NCBI GenBank assembly: GCA_016432505.1
Contig: CP066692.1
Location: 124,001-188,000, forward strand
Length of the DNA: 64,000 nt
From: Azosocius agrarius
Lineage (GTDB): Bacteria; Pseudomonadota; Gammaproteobacteria; UBA6186; Azoamicaceae
Reading direction: 5' to 3'
Part shown: positions 36,898 to 46,839 of the stretch, one piece after another
Numbering within the stretch: position 1 is the stretch's first letter
Layout of the letters: the number at the start of each line of letters is the position of its first letter
The notes under the pieces: generated by a model
Seen by the model: only the letters and a program-made list of their open reading frames with translations
Database searches by the model: none
Told to the model about the DNA's origin: nothing
Translations under genes and position numbers: made by a program

Positions 36898-37914
36898 TTA
36901 TTTTTTATTTATCATTTTTAAAGAATGGGGAAGTATATGTTTCAATATAAGCAAACATTCACTAATGGATTTAGGACTTCCTGGAAAAGTAACAATTAAA
37001 ATATCTTTATATACAGCCGCAAGACATCTACTCAACCAAGAATATTTATTATATAATTCTCCTTTAAATCTTAATATTTCCCCAAATCCAGGAATACAAT
37101 AATCGCATAATAATTTAATAGCATTAACAGTCAAATCTTTAGATGTAATACCAGTACCTCCACTTGTAATAATACAATTTACATTGTATTTTTTAACTAA
37201 ATCTTTTATAGTTTTAATTATTAAAATTTCATTATCATAAATAATTGTACAATAAATAACTTTAGCGCCTAATTTTTGTAAAATATTTTTCAATATTTCT
37301 GCAGATTTATCTTCATAAATTCCATTACTCGCTCTATCACTAATAATTATTACAATAATATTAAAATCTAATAAATATTTATCAAAAATATCTAATTTAT
37401 TTTTCAAAAAATGTGGAAGTATTATATTATCATTTAACCATAATCCATTTTTTCCACCATCTTTAAATAATAATTTAATATTTGATATACAAAAATATGC
37501 AGAATACATTTTAACTAAATCATATATGGTAAGTAACGATACACTAACACCCGTCAAAGCTTCCATTTCAACACCAGTTTTAGAAGTTGTACTAACATAA
37601 CAATATACATCAATAGTTTTAATATCATCATTCATTACTAAAAATATTTTAACTTCTTCTAATAAAATAGGATGACAAAGTGGTATTAAATCATGAGTTT
37701 TTTTTACAGCAATAATACCAGCAACTTCAGCTAAAATTAAAGGGTCTCCTTTTAATACTTTTTTTTCTAAAATCAATTTATATGTATCACAATTTAAACA
37801 AATTGACCCAACAGCAATAGATCTTCTATAAGAAAAATTTTTATCACTTATATTAATCATACTATATAAAGATGATACTAAAGAATTTTTAAAATTATCA
37901 ATATTTACAACCAT
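36898..37914 (-). CDS. MoaC-MoaB fusion protein for molybdenum cofactor synthesis
   Basis: 338 residues with two domains. Residues 1 to about 160 are MoaC, forming cyclic pyranopterin monophosphate: RRSIAVGSI, AGIIAVKKTHDLIPLCHPI, and GVEMEALTGVSVSLLTIYDLVK with FKDGGKNG. Residues about 180-338 are MoaB/MogA type, adenylating molybdopterin: IIISDRASNGIYEDKSAEIL, ITSGGTGITSKDLT and TFPGSPKS. The genes are separate in E. coli. The fusion supplies two pathway steps from one gene. GGAGG precedes ATG 37914. Confidence 0.92.
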   Translation of the reverse strand: MVVNIDNFKNSLVSSLYSMINISDKNFSYRRSIAVGSICLNCDTYKLILEKKVLKGDPLILAEVAGIIAVKKTHDLIPLCHPILLEEVKIFLVMNDDIKTIDVYCYVSTTSKTGVEMEALTGVSVSLLTIYDLVKMYSAYFCISNIKLLFKDGGKNGLWLNDNIILPHFLKNKLDIFDKYLLDFNIIVIIISDRASNGIYEDKSAEILKNILQKLGAKVIYCTIIYDNEILIIKTIKDLVKKYNVNCIITSGGTGITSKDLTVNAIKLLCDYCIPGFGEILRFKGELYNKYSWLSRCLAAVYKDILIVTFPGSPKSISECLLILKHILPHSLKMINKK

Positions 37915-37917
37915 ATA

Positions 37918-38892
37918 TTATCCTCCTATATCAGACAAATGCTTAACAAAACTACTATTACCCTCGTATAATTTATGTGATAAATTTTTACTTATTAAAA
38001 TACTTTTTATAAAATTAATTAATTTTTTTTTATTATTTTTTTTTAAAAAAAATTTTAAAGAATAAACATAATTTATATTACCAAATAAACATAAATGTAA
38101 ATTACCAGAAGAAGATATCCTCAATCTGTTACAACTTATACAAAAATTTTTTAAATAAGGTGCTATTAATCCAATATCTCCTCTATAATTAATATTTTTA
38201 AGTATTATAGCAGGACCATCTACGAATAAATTATCAAAAAAAAACCAGCCACAATTTAAAAGATAATTTTTTATATAAATTGATCTTATATAATATTTAT
38301 TAAAATAATCAGAACTAACAGTTTCCATTAATTCTATAAAACGTACAGAAACAGGAGTTATTCTAATAAATTCTAAATAAAATTCTAAATCATTTAAAGT
38401 AAACGGTTTCATTAAAACAACATTAATTTTTATTTTCAATTTAAAAGATATAGATTTAATAATACCATTAAATATAACAATAAAAAAATTACTACCAGTG
38501 ATATATTTAAATTTATATTCATTTAAACTATCAACACTTATATTTATACCAGAAAAACCTATTTCATTACATTCATTTACAATTTTTTCCAATTTATAAC
38601 CATTCGTTGTAAAAACTAAAGATTTAATAGAAGAAAACAATTTGATACCTCTAGCAATAGATAAAAAATCTTTTCTAATAGTAGGCTCTCCTCCAGTAAT
38701 TCTAATCTTTTCAACTCCTAATTCTGAAAAAATTGCCACTAAATTTATAATTTCTTTTTTAGTAAGAAAATTTTTTTTAGTTATAAAATATCCATAAGGC
38801 AAACAATATTTACATTTAAAATTACATACATCAGTAATAGACAACCTCAAATAAGGAAAAGTTCTACCATAACTATCCTGTAACAAATTCAT
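37918..38892 (-). CDS. moaA: GTP 3',8-cyclase MoaA
   Basis: 324-residue radical SAM enzyme, first step of molybdenum cofactor synthesis from GTP. The radical SAM cluster motif is CNFKCKYC in SITDVCNFKCKYCLPYGYF, followed by RITGGEPTIRKD. The second cluster is bound by the C-terminal cysteines in CISCNRLRISSSGNLHLC. The C-terminus ends HLSDIGG, with the Gly-Gly required for activity in this family. It heads the moaA-moaCB-moeA-moaD-moaE-moeB row directly after narK1. Confidence 0.95.
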   Translation of the reverse strand: MNLLQDSYGRTFPYLRLSITDVCNFKCKYCLPYGYFITKKNFLTKKEIINLVAIFSELGVEKIRITGGEPTIRKDFLSIARGIKLFSSIKSLVFTTNGYKLEKIVNECNEIGFSGINISVDSLNEYKFKYITGSNFFIVIFNGIIKSISFKLKIKINVVLMKPFTLNDLEFYLEFIRITPVSVRFIELMETVSSDYFNKYYIRSIYIKNYLLNCGWFFFDNLFVDGPAIILKNINYRGDIGLIAPYLKNFCISCNRLRISSSGNLHLCLFGNINYVYSLKFFLKKNNKKKLINFIKSILISKNLSHKLYEGNSSFVKHLSDIGG

Positions 38893-38902
38893 AATATAAA
38901 CT

Positions 38903-40207
38903 CTACTTCTTATTATCCAATTCTGGAAAATATTTAGGCATATCCAAATCTTTATGTATATTTTTTTCTAACGTTCTAATAGCAAAATGCATCCAAAATA
39001 AAGCTATAAAAGTAATTATAAATAACACCATAAAACATGTAGTCCAAATTTGAAATGTATCATTTAAATACCCAAATAATATTGGTAAAATAAATCCGCC
39101 CAATCCACCTATTAATCCAACAATTCCTCCAACGGAACCAACATTATCAGAATAATAAACAGGTATATGTTTATAAACAGCGGCTTTACCTAAAGACATA
39201 AAAAAACCTAATATAAATGTAAGTACAACAAATAAATATAATGGAATTTCCATAGAAAAATGAATATTTTCTTTGACTCCTTGTATTATATATTCGGTAG
39301 ATGGATAAGATAAAAAAAATAAACATATAACACTAACAATAAATGTCCAATACATTACTTTTCTAGCTCCCCATTTATCAGATGCCCATCCTCCAAATGC
39401 TCTAAATACACTTCCTGGAGCAGAATACAAGGCTGATAAAATTCCTGCTGTTTTTACAGGCAACCCATAAACACCTATATAATACCTAGGCAACCATAAA
39501 GCTAAAGCTAAAAAAGCTCCAAAAACAAAAAAATAATATAAAGAAAATCTCCAAACTTGAATATTTTTCAATGGCTCAAGTTGTTTTATTATGTTATCAG
39601 GTTTTATCCCTTGAGATTTTTTATATAATATTTTCGGATCAACATCACTAAATAACAAAAATATAATGGCCATGGATAATAACACAACAGAATATATTTT
39701 TGCAACTACATGCCAACCAAAAGATATCAATAACATAGGAGCAACAAAATTAGTTATTGCAGCTCCAACATTACCCATTCCATATATACCTAAAGCAGTT
39801 CCTTGTTGAGATTTAGGAAACCAAACTGAAACATAAGCAATTCCTACAGCAAAACTACCTCCAGCCATACCAACACCTAAAGCAATAAATAAATATGTAT
39901 AATATGTATTTGCTAAAGTTAACAACCATGTAGATATGGAAGAAATTATCATTAATATAACAAATACAATTTTTCCACCATATTGATCTGCCCAAATACC
40001 TACAATTAATCTAATTAATGATCCCGTTAACATAGGTGTTGCCAATAAAACACCAAATTGTGTATCATTTAAACCTAATTCCTTTTTTATACTAATCCCA
40101 ATTATTGAAAATATAGTCCAAACAGCAAAACATGTAGTAAATGCTATAAAACTAAGTAATAGCGCTTTATTTTTCTGATAATTAGATATAATACTATTGT
40201 TTTCCAT
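38903..40207 (-). CDS. NarK1-type nitrate/proton symporter
   Basis: 434-residue, 12-helix MFS carrier of the nitrate/nitrite porter family. The N-terminus FAVWTIFSIIGISIKKELGLNDTQFGVLLATPMLTGSLIR is the NarK1 pattern; the nitrate signature is seen as GGSFAVGIAYVSVWFPKSQQGTALGIYGMGNVGAAI, with the second one in GSVGGIVGLIGGLGGF. Substrate arginines are kept. It should bring in nitrate with protons. It closes the nar genes, while the second carrier (46840-48132) opens them. Confidence 0.92.
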   Translation of the reverse strand: MENNSIISNYQKNKALLLSFIAFTTCFAVWTIFSIIGISIKKELGLNDTQFGVLLATPMLTGSLIRLIVGIWADQYGGKIVFVILMIISSISTWLLTLANTYYTYLFIALGVGMAGGSFAVGIAYVSVWFPKSQQGTALGIYGMGNVGAAITNFVAPMLLISFGWHVVAKIYSVVLLSMAIIFLLFSDVDPKILYKKSQGIKPDNIIKQLEPLKNIQVWRFSLYYFFVFGAFLALALWLPRYYIGVYGLPVKTAGILSALYSAPGSVFRAFGGWASDKWGARKVMYWTFIVSVICLFFLSYPSTEYIIQGVKENIHFSMEIPLYLFVVLTFILGFFMSLGKAAVYKHIPVYYSDNVGSVGGIVGLIGGLGGFILPILFGYLNDTFQIWTTCFMVLFIITFIALFWMHFAIRTLEKNIHKDLDMPKYFPELDNKK

Positions 40208-40219
40208 TATTATTACCTT

Positions 40220-40903
40220 TTAATTTCTTTTTCTAACAATCTGATACCCAGTTCTAAATATATAAGTAACTGGAATACTTAATATGTGCAACAATCTTGT
40301 AAATGGAAATAATAAAAAAAAAGTTATACCTAAAAAAATATGTAATTTAAACAACCAATGCTCATGAATAATAAAATCAGAAGCATTTAAATTAAAATAA
40401 ACAATACTTTGAGTCCATAAAGCTAAAGATTTCATACTATTCGCATCTGTAAATTCATAAGAAATAATTATAGAAAGTAATCCTATTATTAATTGAAAAT
40501 AAATTAATAACAATATAATTATATCCATTTTTGTACTAGTTTCTCTAACTCTTAAACAAAAAAGTCTTCTAACCAATAAAATTGTACATCCAAAAAATGC
40601 TATCATGCCAAAAATACCACCACATACCATAGCAACCATTTGTTTTTTTTCTGGAGAAATCATTAATGTATATACTTTTTCTGGCGTTAAAAGTCCAAAA
40701 AAATGCCCAATGCCTAAAAGTATTATACCTGTATGAAACAAATTACTCCCTAATGAAAACCATCTTTTATCTAACATTTGACTAGACGCAGTTTTCCATT
40801 CATATTGCGCATATTCATATTTTGCAATAGACACAACTATAAAAATCATTAACGCAATATAAGGATAATATCCAAAAATAAAATTATGAAAATAACTACT
40901 CAT
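40220..40903 (-). CDS. narI: Respiratory nitrate reductase gamma subunit NarI
   Basis: 227-residue membrane cytochrome b with five helices that oxidises quinol and passes electrons to NarH. The four heme-ligand histidines are recognisable: LFHTGIILLGIGHFFG gives two, HEHWLFKLHIFLG and TRLLHI region the others. GGAAG precedes ATG 40903. Full length (E. coli 225). Confidence 0.95.
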   Translation of the reverse strand: MSSYFHNFIFGYYPYIALMIFIVVSIAKYEYAQYEWKTASSQMLDKRWFSLGSNLFHTGIILLGIGHFFGLLTPEKVYTLMISPEKKQMVAMVCGGIFGMIAFFGCTILLVRRLFCLRVRETSTKMDIIILLLIYFQLIIGLLSIIISYEFTDANSMKSLALWTQSIVYFNLNASDFIIHEHWLFKLHIFLGITFFLLFPFTRLLHILSIPVTYIFRTGYQIVRKRN

Positions 40904-40916
40904 TATTTTTCTTCCT

Positions 40917-41558
40917 TCAATAATTATTACTAATTTTTCTATTATTTTGAAATGTTAATTCATCAGAATTATATTCAAATTCTTCACCAAAATTCATCTT
41001 TTCTTCATAAGATAAAGCTAATTTAATTATGTTTTCATCAACTTTTGTAACAGATAATTCTTCTAATGCAAAAAATAATTTATAATATATGTTGTTTACA
41101 TTTTTTAATCTATTGCCAATAATCATAACTATATTAATAATTTCTCCTAAAAAATACCCCGCTTCTTTTTGAGATATTAACGATAAATATTCTAAAAAAA
41201 CAGGTAAATAATCTGGCAATTCATAAGAAGAAATTTTATATCCATTAGAAATATACATATTTTGTAAATCAACCATTGCTTGACCTCTATCCTTAGAATC
41301 TCCATGTATATGCTCAAATAAATATAAAGAATATAATTTTTTCCTATCAAAAGTATCAACATACAATTGTTGCAATAGCAATAAATCTTCCTTCATTAAA
41401 AAATTCATAAAAAACACAATCTCATCATGACTATTTATTGATAAAATTTTTTCATTATCAAAAGCATATAACAAATCTTTTAATGAAAATTTTAAATTAT
41501 TATCTGGATACATCAATAATATTGATAATATTTTATAAATAATACTTGTATTAACCAT
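40917..41558 (-). CDS. narJ: Nitrate reductase assembly chaperone NarJ
   Basis: 213-residue cytoplasmic TorD-type chaperone needed for cofactor insertion into NarG. Conserved parts are YKILSILLMYPDN, YVDTFDRKKLYSLYLFEHIHGDSKDRGQAMVDL and LPDYLPVFLEYLS. The start is ATG 41558; the GGAGG that serves it is 14 bases upstream, inside the last codons of narH (GGA GGC). A longer TTG-started frame overlaps narH and is less likely. Confidence 0.93.
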   Translation of the reverse strand: MVNTSIIYKILSILLMYPDNNLKFSLKDLLYAFDNEKILSINSHDEIVFFMNFLMKEDLLLLQQLYVDTFDRKKLYSLYLFEHIHGDSKDRGQAMVDLQNMYISNGYKISSYELPDYLPVFLEYLSLISQKEAGYFLGEIINIVMIIGNRLKNVNNIYYKLFFALEELSVTKVDENIIKLALSYEEKMNFGEEFEYNSDELTFQNNRKISNNY

Positions 41559-41565
41559 TATTTTA

Positions 41566-43068
41566 TTAATCGCCTCCAAAAAGATTTTTTCTTTTTGAGA
41601 AAAGAGAAAGATTTATTTTTTGAGAATTTTCCCCTTCCGGACAAAAACCAAGACCACTTCTAAAAGCAAATGAATCATCAACAAATAATTCAGGTTTTCC
41701 ACTTGGAACAACAAACCTATCTTCATAATTTGCAATAGCCATATATCTGTACATTTCTTCAACTTGATTTTTGGATAATTTAACTTTTTTTAATACTTCC
41801 ATATTATCTAAATTATCAACAATTTTGGATCTCATATACACACGCATCGCAATCATTTTTTCTAATGCTTCAACAATAGGCTCAACTTTTCCTCCAGTTA
41901 ACAAATTAGCCAAATATTGAACTGGAATTCTCAAAGAATTAACTTCAGGAAACATACTTTCCTCATTATTTAACTTTATTAAATTTTGAATAGGACTAAG
42001 AGGAGGAATATACCATACCATAGGTAAAGTTCTATATTCTGGATGTAAAGGAAAAGCAATTTTCCAATTTACTGCCATTTTATAAATTGGAGAATCCTGA
42101 GCAGCTTTAATCCAATCATCAGAAATATTTGCTTTTTTAGCTTCTTTTATAACTTCCAAGTTATTAGGATCTAAAAATATATCCAATTGTTTTTCGTATA
42201 ATTCTTTTTCATTTTTTATAGATGAAATATCATATATTTTATCAGCATCATATAATATAATTCCAACATATCTTATTCTACCAACACATGTTTCAGAACA
42301 AACAGTTGTAAGCCCAGATTCTATTCTAGGATAACAAAAAGTACATTTTTCTGATTTTCCAGATTTCCAATTATAATAAACTTTTTTATATGGACATCCA
42401 CTAATGCACATTCTCCAACCTCTGCATTTATTTTGATCAACTAAAACAATTCCATCTTCTTCTCTCTTATAAATAGCACTGGCTGGACATACTGCAACAC
42501 AAGCTGGATTTAAACAATGTTCACACAATCTTGGTAAATATATCATAAAAGTATTTTTAAACTCTCCATAAATATTTTTTTCTATATTTTTAAAATTATA
42601 ATCTTTACTTCTTTTGCTAAATTCACCACCTAAAATTTCTTCCCAATTAGGTCCTGTTTTTATGTCCATATATTTACCAGTTATAATTGACACGGGTCTT
42701 GCTACGGGTGTAAACTTTAAGAAGGGTGCATTTTGTAAAAAACCATAATCAAAAGTAAAAGGTTCGTAATAATCATCTATTGAAGGTAAATGAGGATTTG
42801 ATAATATTTTTGATAATATTGTTAATTTTCCACCTATATTTGGAACTAAATCTCCATTATCATCAAGAACCCATCCACCTCTCCATAAAGATTGCGTTTC
42901 CCATTCATTAGGATATCCAATGCCAGGCTTAGTTTCAACATTATTAAACCAAGCATATTCAATCCCTTCTCTAGATGTCCAAACATTTTTACATGTAACA
43001 GAACAAGTGTGGCAACCTATACATTTATCTAAATTTAATACCATCCCTACTTGTGCTCTAATTTTCAT
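41566..43068 (-). CDS. narH: Respiratory nitrate reductase beta subunit NarH
   Basis: 500-residue iron-sulfur subunit carrying one 3Fe-4S and three 4Fe-4S clusters. The cysteine groups are CIGCHTCSVTCKNVW, CEHCLNPACVAVCPAS, CRGWRMCISGCPYKK (Trp marks the 3Fe-4S site) and CTFCYPRIESGLTTVCSETC. The first Cys group starts 15 residues from the N-terminus, as in E. coli NarH (512). It overlaps narG by one base and narJ follows 7 bases after its stop. Confidence 0.97.
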   Translation of the reverse strand: MKIRAQVGMVLNLDKCIGCHTCSVTCKNVWTSREGIEYAWFNNVETKPGIGYPNEWETQSLWRGGWVLDDNGDLVPNIGGKLTILSKILSNPHLPSIDDYYEPFTFDYGFLQNAPFLKFTPVARPVSIITGKYMDIKTGPNWEEILGGEFSKRSKDYNFKNIEKNIYGEFKNTFMIYLPRLCEHCLNPACVAVCPASAIYKREEDGIVLVDQNKCRGWRMCISGCPYKKVYYNWKSGKSEKCTFCYPRIESGLTTVCSETCVGRIRYVGIILYDADKIYDISSIKNEKELYEKQLDIFLDPNNLEVIKEAKKANISDDWIKAAQDSPIYKMAVNWKIAFPLHPEYRTLPMVWYIPPLSPIQNLIKLNNEESMFPEVNSLRIPVQYLANLLTGGKVEPIVEALEKMIAMRVYMRSKIVDNLDNMEVLKKVKLSKNQVEEMYRYMAIANYEDRFVVPSGKPELFVDDSFAFRSGLGFCPEGENSQKINLSLFSKRKNLFGGD

Positions 43069-46000
43069 TATACTTCTCCTCCATCAACAAAATTTTTATT
43101 TTCAACACCCCAATTAATATCTTTACATTTTCTTACAATAATAAATTCATCTCTATTAGAACCAACAGTGCCATAATAATTAAAACCATAAGATTGCTGC
43201 GCATATCCTCCAATCATGTGTGTTGGTTTTACTAAAACTCTAGTAACAGAATTATGTATTCCACCCCTAATTTTGCTTATAGGAGCTAAAGGAGCATTAA
43301 CTATCTTTTCCTGTGCATGATACATTAAAGCCATTCCATCACAAACCCTTTGACTGACAACAGCTCTAGCCATTATAGAACCATTAACATTGTATGCTTC
43401 AAGCCAATCATTATCTAAAACATCAATTTTTCGTGCATCGTTTTCACTGATCCATATTATAGGTCCACCTCTACTAAGAGTTAACATTATCAAATTTTCT
43501 GTATATGTACTATGTATACCCCATTTTTGATGAGGAGTTATAAAATTCAAAGTAACATACTTATGAGATATACCTTCTTTTATAAAATGATTCATATTAT
43601 GAGTATTAACAGGAGATTTATATACACATAAAGTTTCTCCAAATTCTCTCATCCATTCATGGTCTTGATAAAATTGTTGTCTTCCAGTCAAAGTTCTCCA
43701 AGGAATTAATTCATGTACATTTGTATATCCAGAATTATAAGAAACATGTTCCGATTCAATTCCACTCCACGTAGGAGCAGTTAATATTTTTTGAGGCTGT
43801 GCTTGTAAATCCCTGAATCTTAAATGAACTCCTTTTTTTTCTAAAATTAAGTGACAATGATCTATACCAGTTTTTTTACTTAAAGCCATCCAACTTTTAA
43901 CAGCAACAGATCCATTAGTTTCAGGAGCAAAAGTTAAAATTACTTCAGCAGCATCAATTGATGTATCAATTTTTACATTACCAAAATTATTGATTTGATT
44001 TTCATGTCTTAAAAAATTAACTTCTTCTTTTGCATCCCAATTAATACCTTTTACAGAATTACCTAACTTTTCCATTAAAGGCCCTAATGAAGTAAAATTA
44101 TTATATAAATTAACATAATCTCTCTCTACTTCATGAATACTTGCTGTAGTTTTTCCAGGAATCAAATCACATTCATTAAGCTTCCAATCTTTTACATCAA
44201 ATGGCTGTCCTAATTCTGTAGGAGTATCATGAAGTAATGGAACTAAAACTATATCTTTTTCTTTTCCTAAATGCCCAACAACAATATCAGAAAATTTTTT
44301 CGCTATAAATTTATATATTTCCCAATCACTTTTAGATTCCCAAACAGGATCTATTGCAGCAGATAATGGATGAATGAAAGGATGCATATCACTGGTATTT
44401 AAATCATTTTTTTCATAAAAAGATGCTGTAGGTAAAACAATATCAGAATATAAACACGTTGTAGACATACGAAAATCTAAAGTTACAAGTAAATCTAATT
44501 TACCAAGTTTTTCATCTTCATGCCATTTAACAAACACAGGTTTATCAGAATTTAATTCTCCCAAATTTTTATTCATAACCCCATTTTGGGCACCAATTAA
44601 ATGTTTTAACAAATATTCATGACCTTTACCACTAGATCCTAATAAATTTGACCTCCAAATAAACATATTTTTAGGATGATTGCTAAAATTATCCAAATCT
44701 TCAGAAGCAAAATATAAATTATTATTTTTTAAATTAGAAACAACGTAATCTACACAAGTTTGATTATTATTTTTAGCTTTTTTGAATATATTAATAGGAT
44801 TTTCAGATAATTGAGGAGCGGAAGGAAGCCATCCCATTCTTTCAGATTTTACATTACAGTCTATAAATGTCATTCCCTTCCATTTCATTTTATCAGATAA
44901 AGGAGATAAAACATCATTCATTATTAATTTTTCATATCTCCATTGATTACTATGAGCATAAAAAAAAGATGTTCCATTCATTTGTCTAGGAGGTCTAATC
45001 CAATCTAATCCAAAAGCTAATGGTAACCACCCAGCTTGTGGTCGTAATTTTTCTTGACCAACATAATGAGCCCAGCCACCACCACTTTTTCCTATGCATC
45101 CACATAACATTAATATGTTAATAATTCCTCTATAATTCATATCCATATGATACCAATGATTCATAGCAGCACCTATTATAACCATTGATTTACCTTCTGT
45201 TTGTAAAGCATTCAATGCAAATTCTTTTGCAAGTTTTATAACATCATTTTTATCAACTTTTGTTATTTTTTCTTGCCAAAGAGGCGTATAAGGAACATCA
45301 TCATAATAAGACTCCGCTACATTAGTTCCACCTATTCCACGATCAATTCCATAATTTGCTACAAGTAAATCAAAAACAGTAGCTACATAAACATCTTTAT
45401 TTTTAAGTTTTAACTTTTTAACAGGAACATTTCTACACAAAATTTCTTCGTGTGAAGTATTACTAAAGAAAAAATGATTATATTTTTTATCAGAAACAAA
45501 ATAAGGAAAAGCAACGCTTTGTATTTCATCATATTTTTCAAAAAAAGTAATTTCAGGGTCAACATCTTTTCCAGATCTTACGTCTTTAAGCTTTAAATTC
45601 CATAATCCATTTTCACCCCAACGTGTTCCTATAGAACCATTTAAAACAGCAATATCATTACTATTTTTATCTATAACAACAGTTTTCCAATCGGAATTAT
45701 TTTCAATTCCTAAATTATTAGAAAAATCTGAAACACGAATAAATCTATCAGGCACAAAAAAATTATCAGTTTTTTTTAATAATACTAAAAAAGGCATATC
45801 AGAATATTGTTTAACATATTTATGAAAATATGAATCTTTAATTTTTTCATTCAAATAAAATTCTTTTAAAATAACATGACCAACTGCCATAGCCATAGCA
45901 GAATCCGTTCCTTGTATTGGAGCCAACCACCAATCTGATAATTTAGAAGCTTCACTATAATCTGGAGTAACAACTACAGTTTTTGCTCCTTTATATCTTA

Positions 46001-46811
46001 CTTCAGAAAAAAAATGTGCATCTGGAGTTCTTGTTTGAGGAACATTTGATCCCCAAGCAATTATATACATAGAATTATACCAATCTGCACTTTCAGGAAC
46101 ATCAGTTTGCTCCCCCCAAACTTGTGGAGAACTAGGAGGTAAATCACAATACCAATCATAAAAACTTAAACAAACTCCACCTATTAAAGATAAGTATCTG
46201 CTACCAGCAGCATAAGAAACCATAGACATTGCAGGAATAGGAGAAAAACCTATTATTCTATCAGGCCCATATTTTTTAATAGTATATATATTTGCTGCTG
46301 CAATAATTTCAGCAACTTCATCCCAATCAATTCTAATAAATCCACCAAACCCTCTAGTATACTTATATTGTAAATAATTTTCCGAATTTTCTACTATATT
46401 TTTCCATGTTTCTACAGGTTCATTATAAATAGATTTTAAATTCTTCCATAATTTAAATAACGTTCCTCTTATGAGAGGATATTTCAATCTTGTTGAACTA
46501 TATATGTACCACGAATAACTCGCGCCTCTTTGACAACCACGAGGCTCATGATTAGGTAAATCATACCTTGTTCTAGGATAATCAACTGCTTGAGTTTCCC
46601 AAGTAATAAATCCTCTCTTAACATAAATTTTCCAACTACAAGAGCCAGTACAATTAACACCATGAGTAGATCTAGCTACTTTATCATGTTGCCAACGCTG
46701 TCTATATGAACGTTCCCAATCACGATTTTCATTAGTTCTAATACCATGACTCTTTGAAAACAAATCCACTTCTTCAGAAAAAAAATTTAATTTATTTAAA
46801 AAATTGCTCAT
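43068..46811 (-). CDS. narG: Respiratory nitrate reductase alpha subunit NarG
   Basis: 1247-residue molybdenum enzyme reducing nitrate to nitrite on the cytoplasmic side of the membrane, anchored by NarI. The FS0 cluster site is STHGVNCTGSCSWKIY with the His ligand. The block around the Mo-ligand Asp is GEQTDVPESADWYNS. IIAWGSNVPQTRTPDAHF follows, and the C-terminal MGD-binding domain is complete. Length equals E. coli NarG (1247). It needs bis-MGD, whose synthesis genes are the moa-moe row and mobA. Base composition is clearly less extreme than in neighbours such as norD. ATG 46811. Confidence 0.98.
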   Translation of the reverse strand: MSNFLNKLNFFSEEVDLFSKSHGIRTNENRDWERSYRQRWQHDKVARSTHGVNCTGSCSWKIYVKRGFITWETQAVDYPRTRYDLPNHEPRGCQRGASYSWYIYSSTRLKYPLIRGTLFKLWKNLKSIYNEPVETWKNIVENSENYLQYKYTRGFGGFIRIDWDEVAEIIAAANIYTIKKYGPDRIIGFSPIPAMSMVSYAAGSRYLSLIGGVCLSFYDWYCDLPPSSPQVWGEQTDVPESADWYNSMYIIAWGSNVPQTRTPDAHFFSEVRYKGAKTVVVTPDYSEASKLSDWWLAPIQGTDSAMAMAVGHVILKEFYLNEKIKDSYFHKYVKQYSDMPFLVLLKKTDNFFVPDRFIRVSDFSNNLGIENNSDWKTVVIDKNSNDIAVLNGSIGTRWGENGLWNLKLKDVRSGKDVDPEITFFEKYDEIQSVAFPYFVSDKKYNHFFFSNTSHEEILCRNVPVKKLKLKNKDVYVATVFDLLVANYGIDRGIGGTNVAESYYDDVPYTPLWQEKITKVDKNDVIKLAKEFALNALQTEGKSMVIIGAAMNHWYHMDMNYRGIINILMLCGCIGKSGGGWAHYVGQEKLRPQAGWLPLAFGLDWIRPPRQMNGTSFFYAHSNQWRYEKLIMNDVLSPLSDKMKWKGMTFIDCNVKSERMGWLPSAPQLSENPINIFKKAKNNNQTCVDYVVSNLKNNNLYFASEDLDNFSNHPKNMFIWRSNLLGSSGKGHEYLLKHLIGAQNGVMNKNLGELNSDKPVFVKWHEDEKLGKLDLLVTLDFRMSTTCLYSDIVLPTASFYEKNDLNTSDMHPFIHPLSAAIDPVWESKSDWEIYKFIAKKFSDIVVGHLGKEKDIVLVPLLHDTPTELGQPFDVKDWKLNECDLIPGKTTASIHEVERDYVNLYNNFTSLGPLMEKLGNSVKGINWDAKEEVNFLRHENQINNFGNVKIDTSIDAAEVILTFAPETNGSVAVKSWMALSKKTGIDHCHLILEKKGVHLRFRDLQAQPQKILTAPTWSGIESEHVSYNSGYTNVHELIPWRTLTGRQQFYQDHEWMREFGETLCVYKSPVNTHNMNHFIKEGISHKYVTLNFITPHQKWGIHSTYTENLIMLTLSRGGPIIWISENDARKIDVLDNDWLEAYNVNGSIMARAVVSQRVCDGMALMYHAQEKIVNAPLAPISKIRGGIHNSVTRVLVKPTHMIGGYAQQSYGFNYYGTVGSNRDEFIIVRKCKDINWGVENKNFVDGGEV

Positions 46812-46839
46812 AAAATATCCTTTAATTTAAATTATTATA

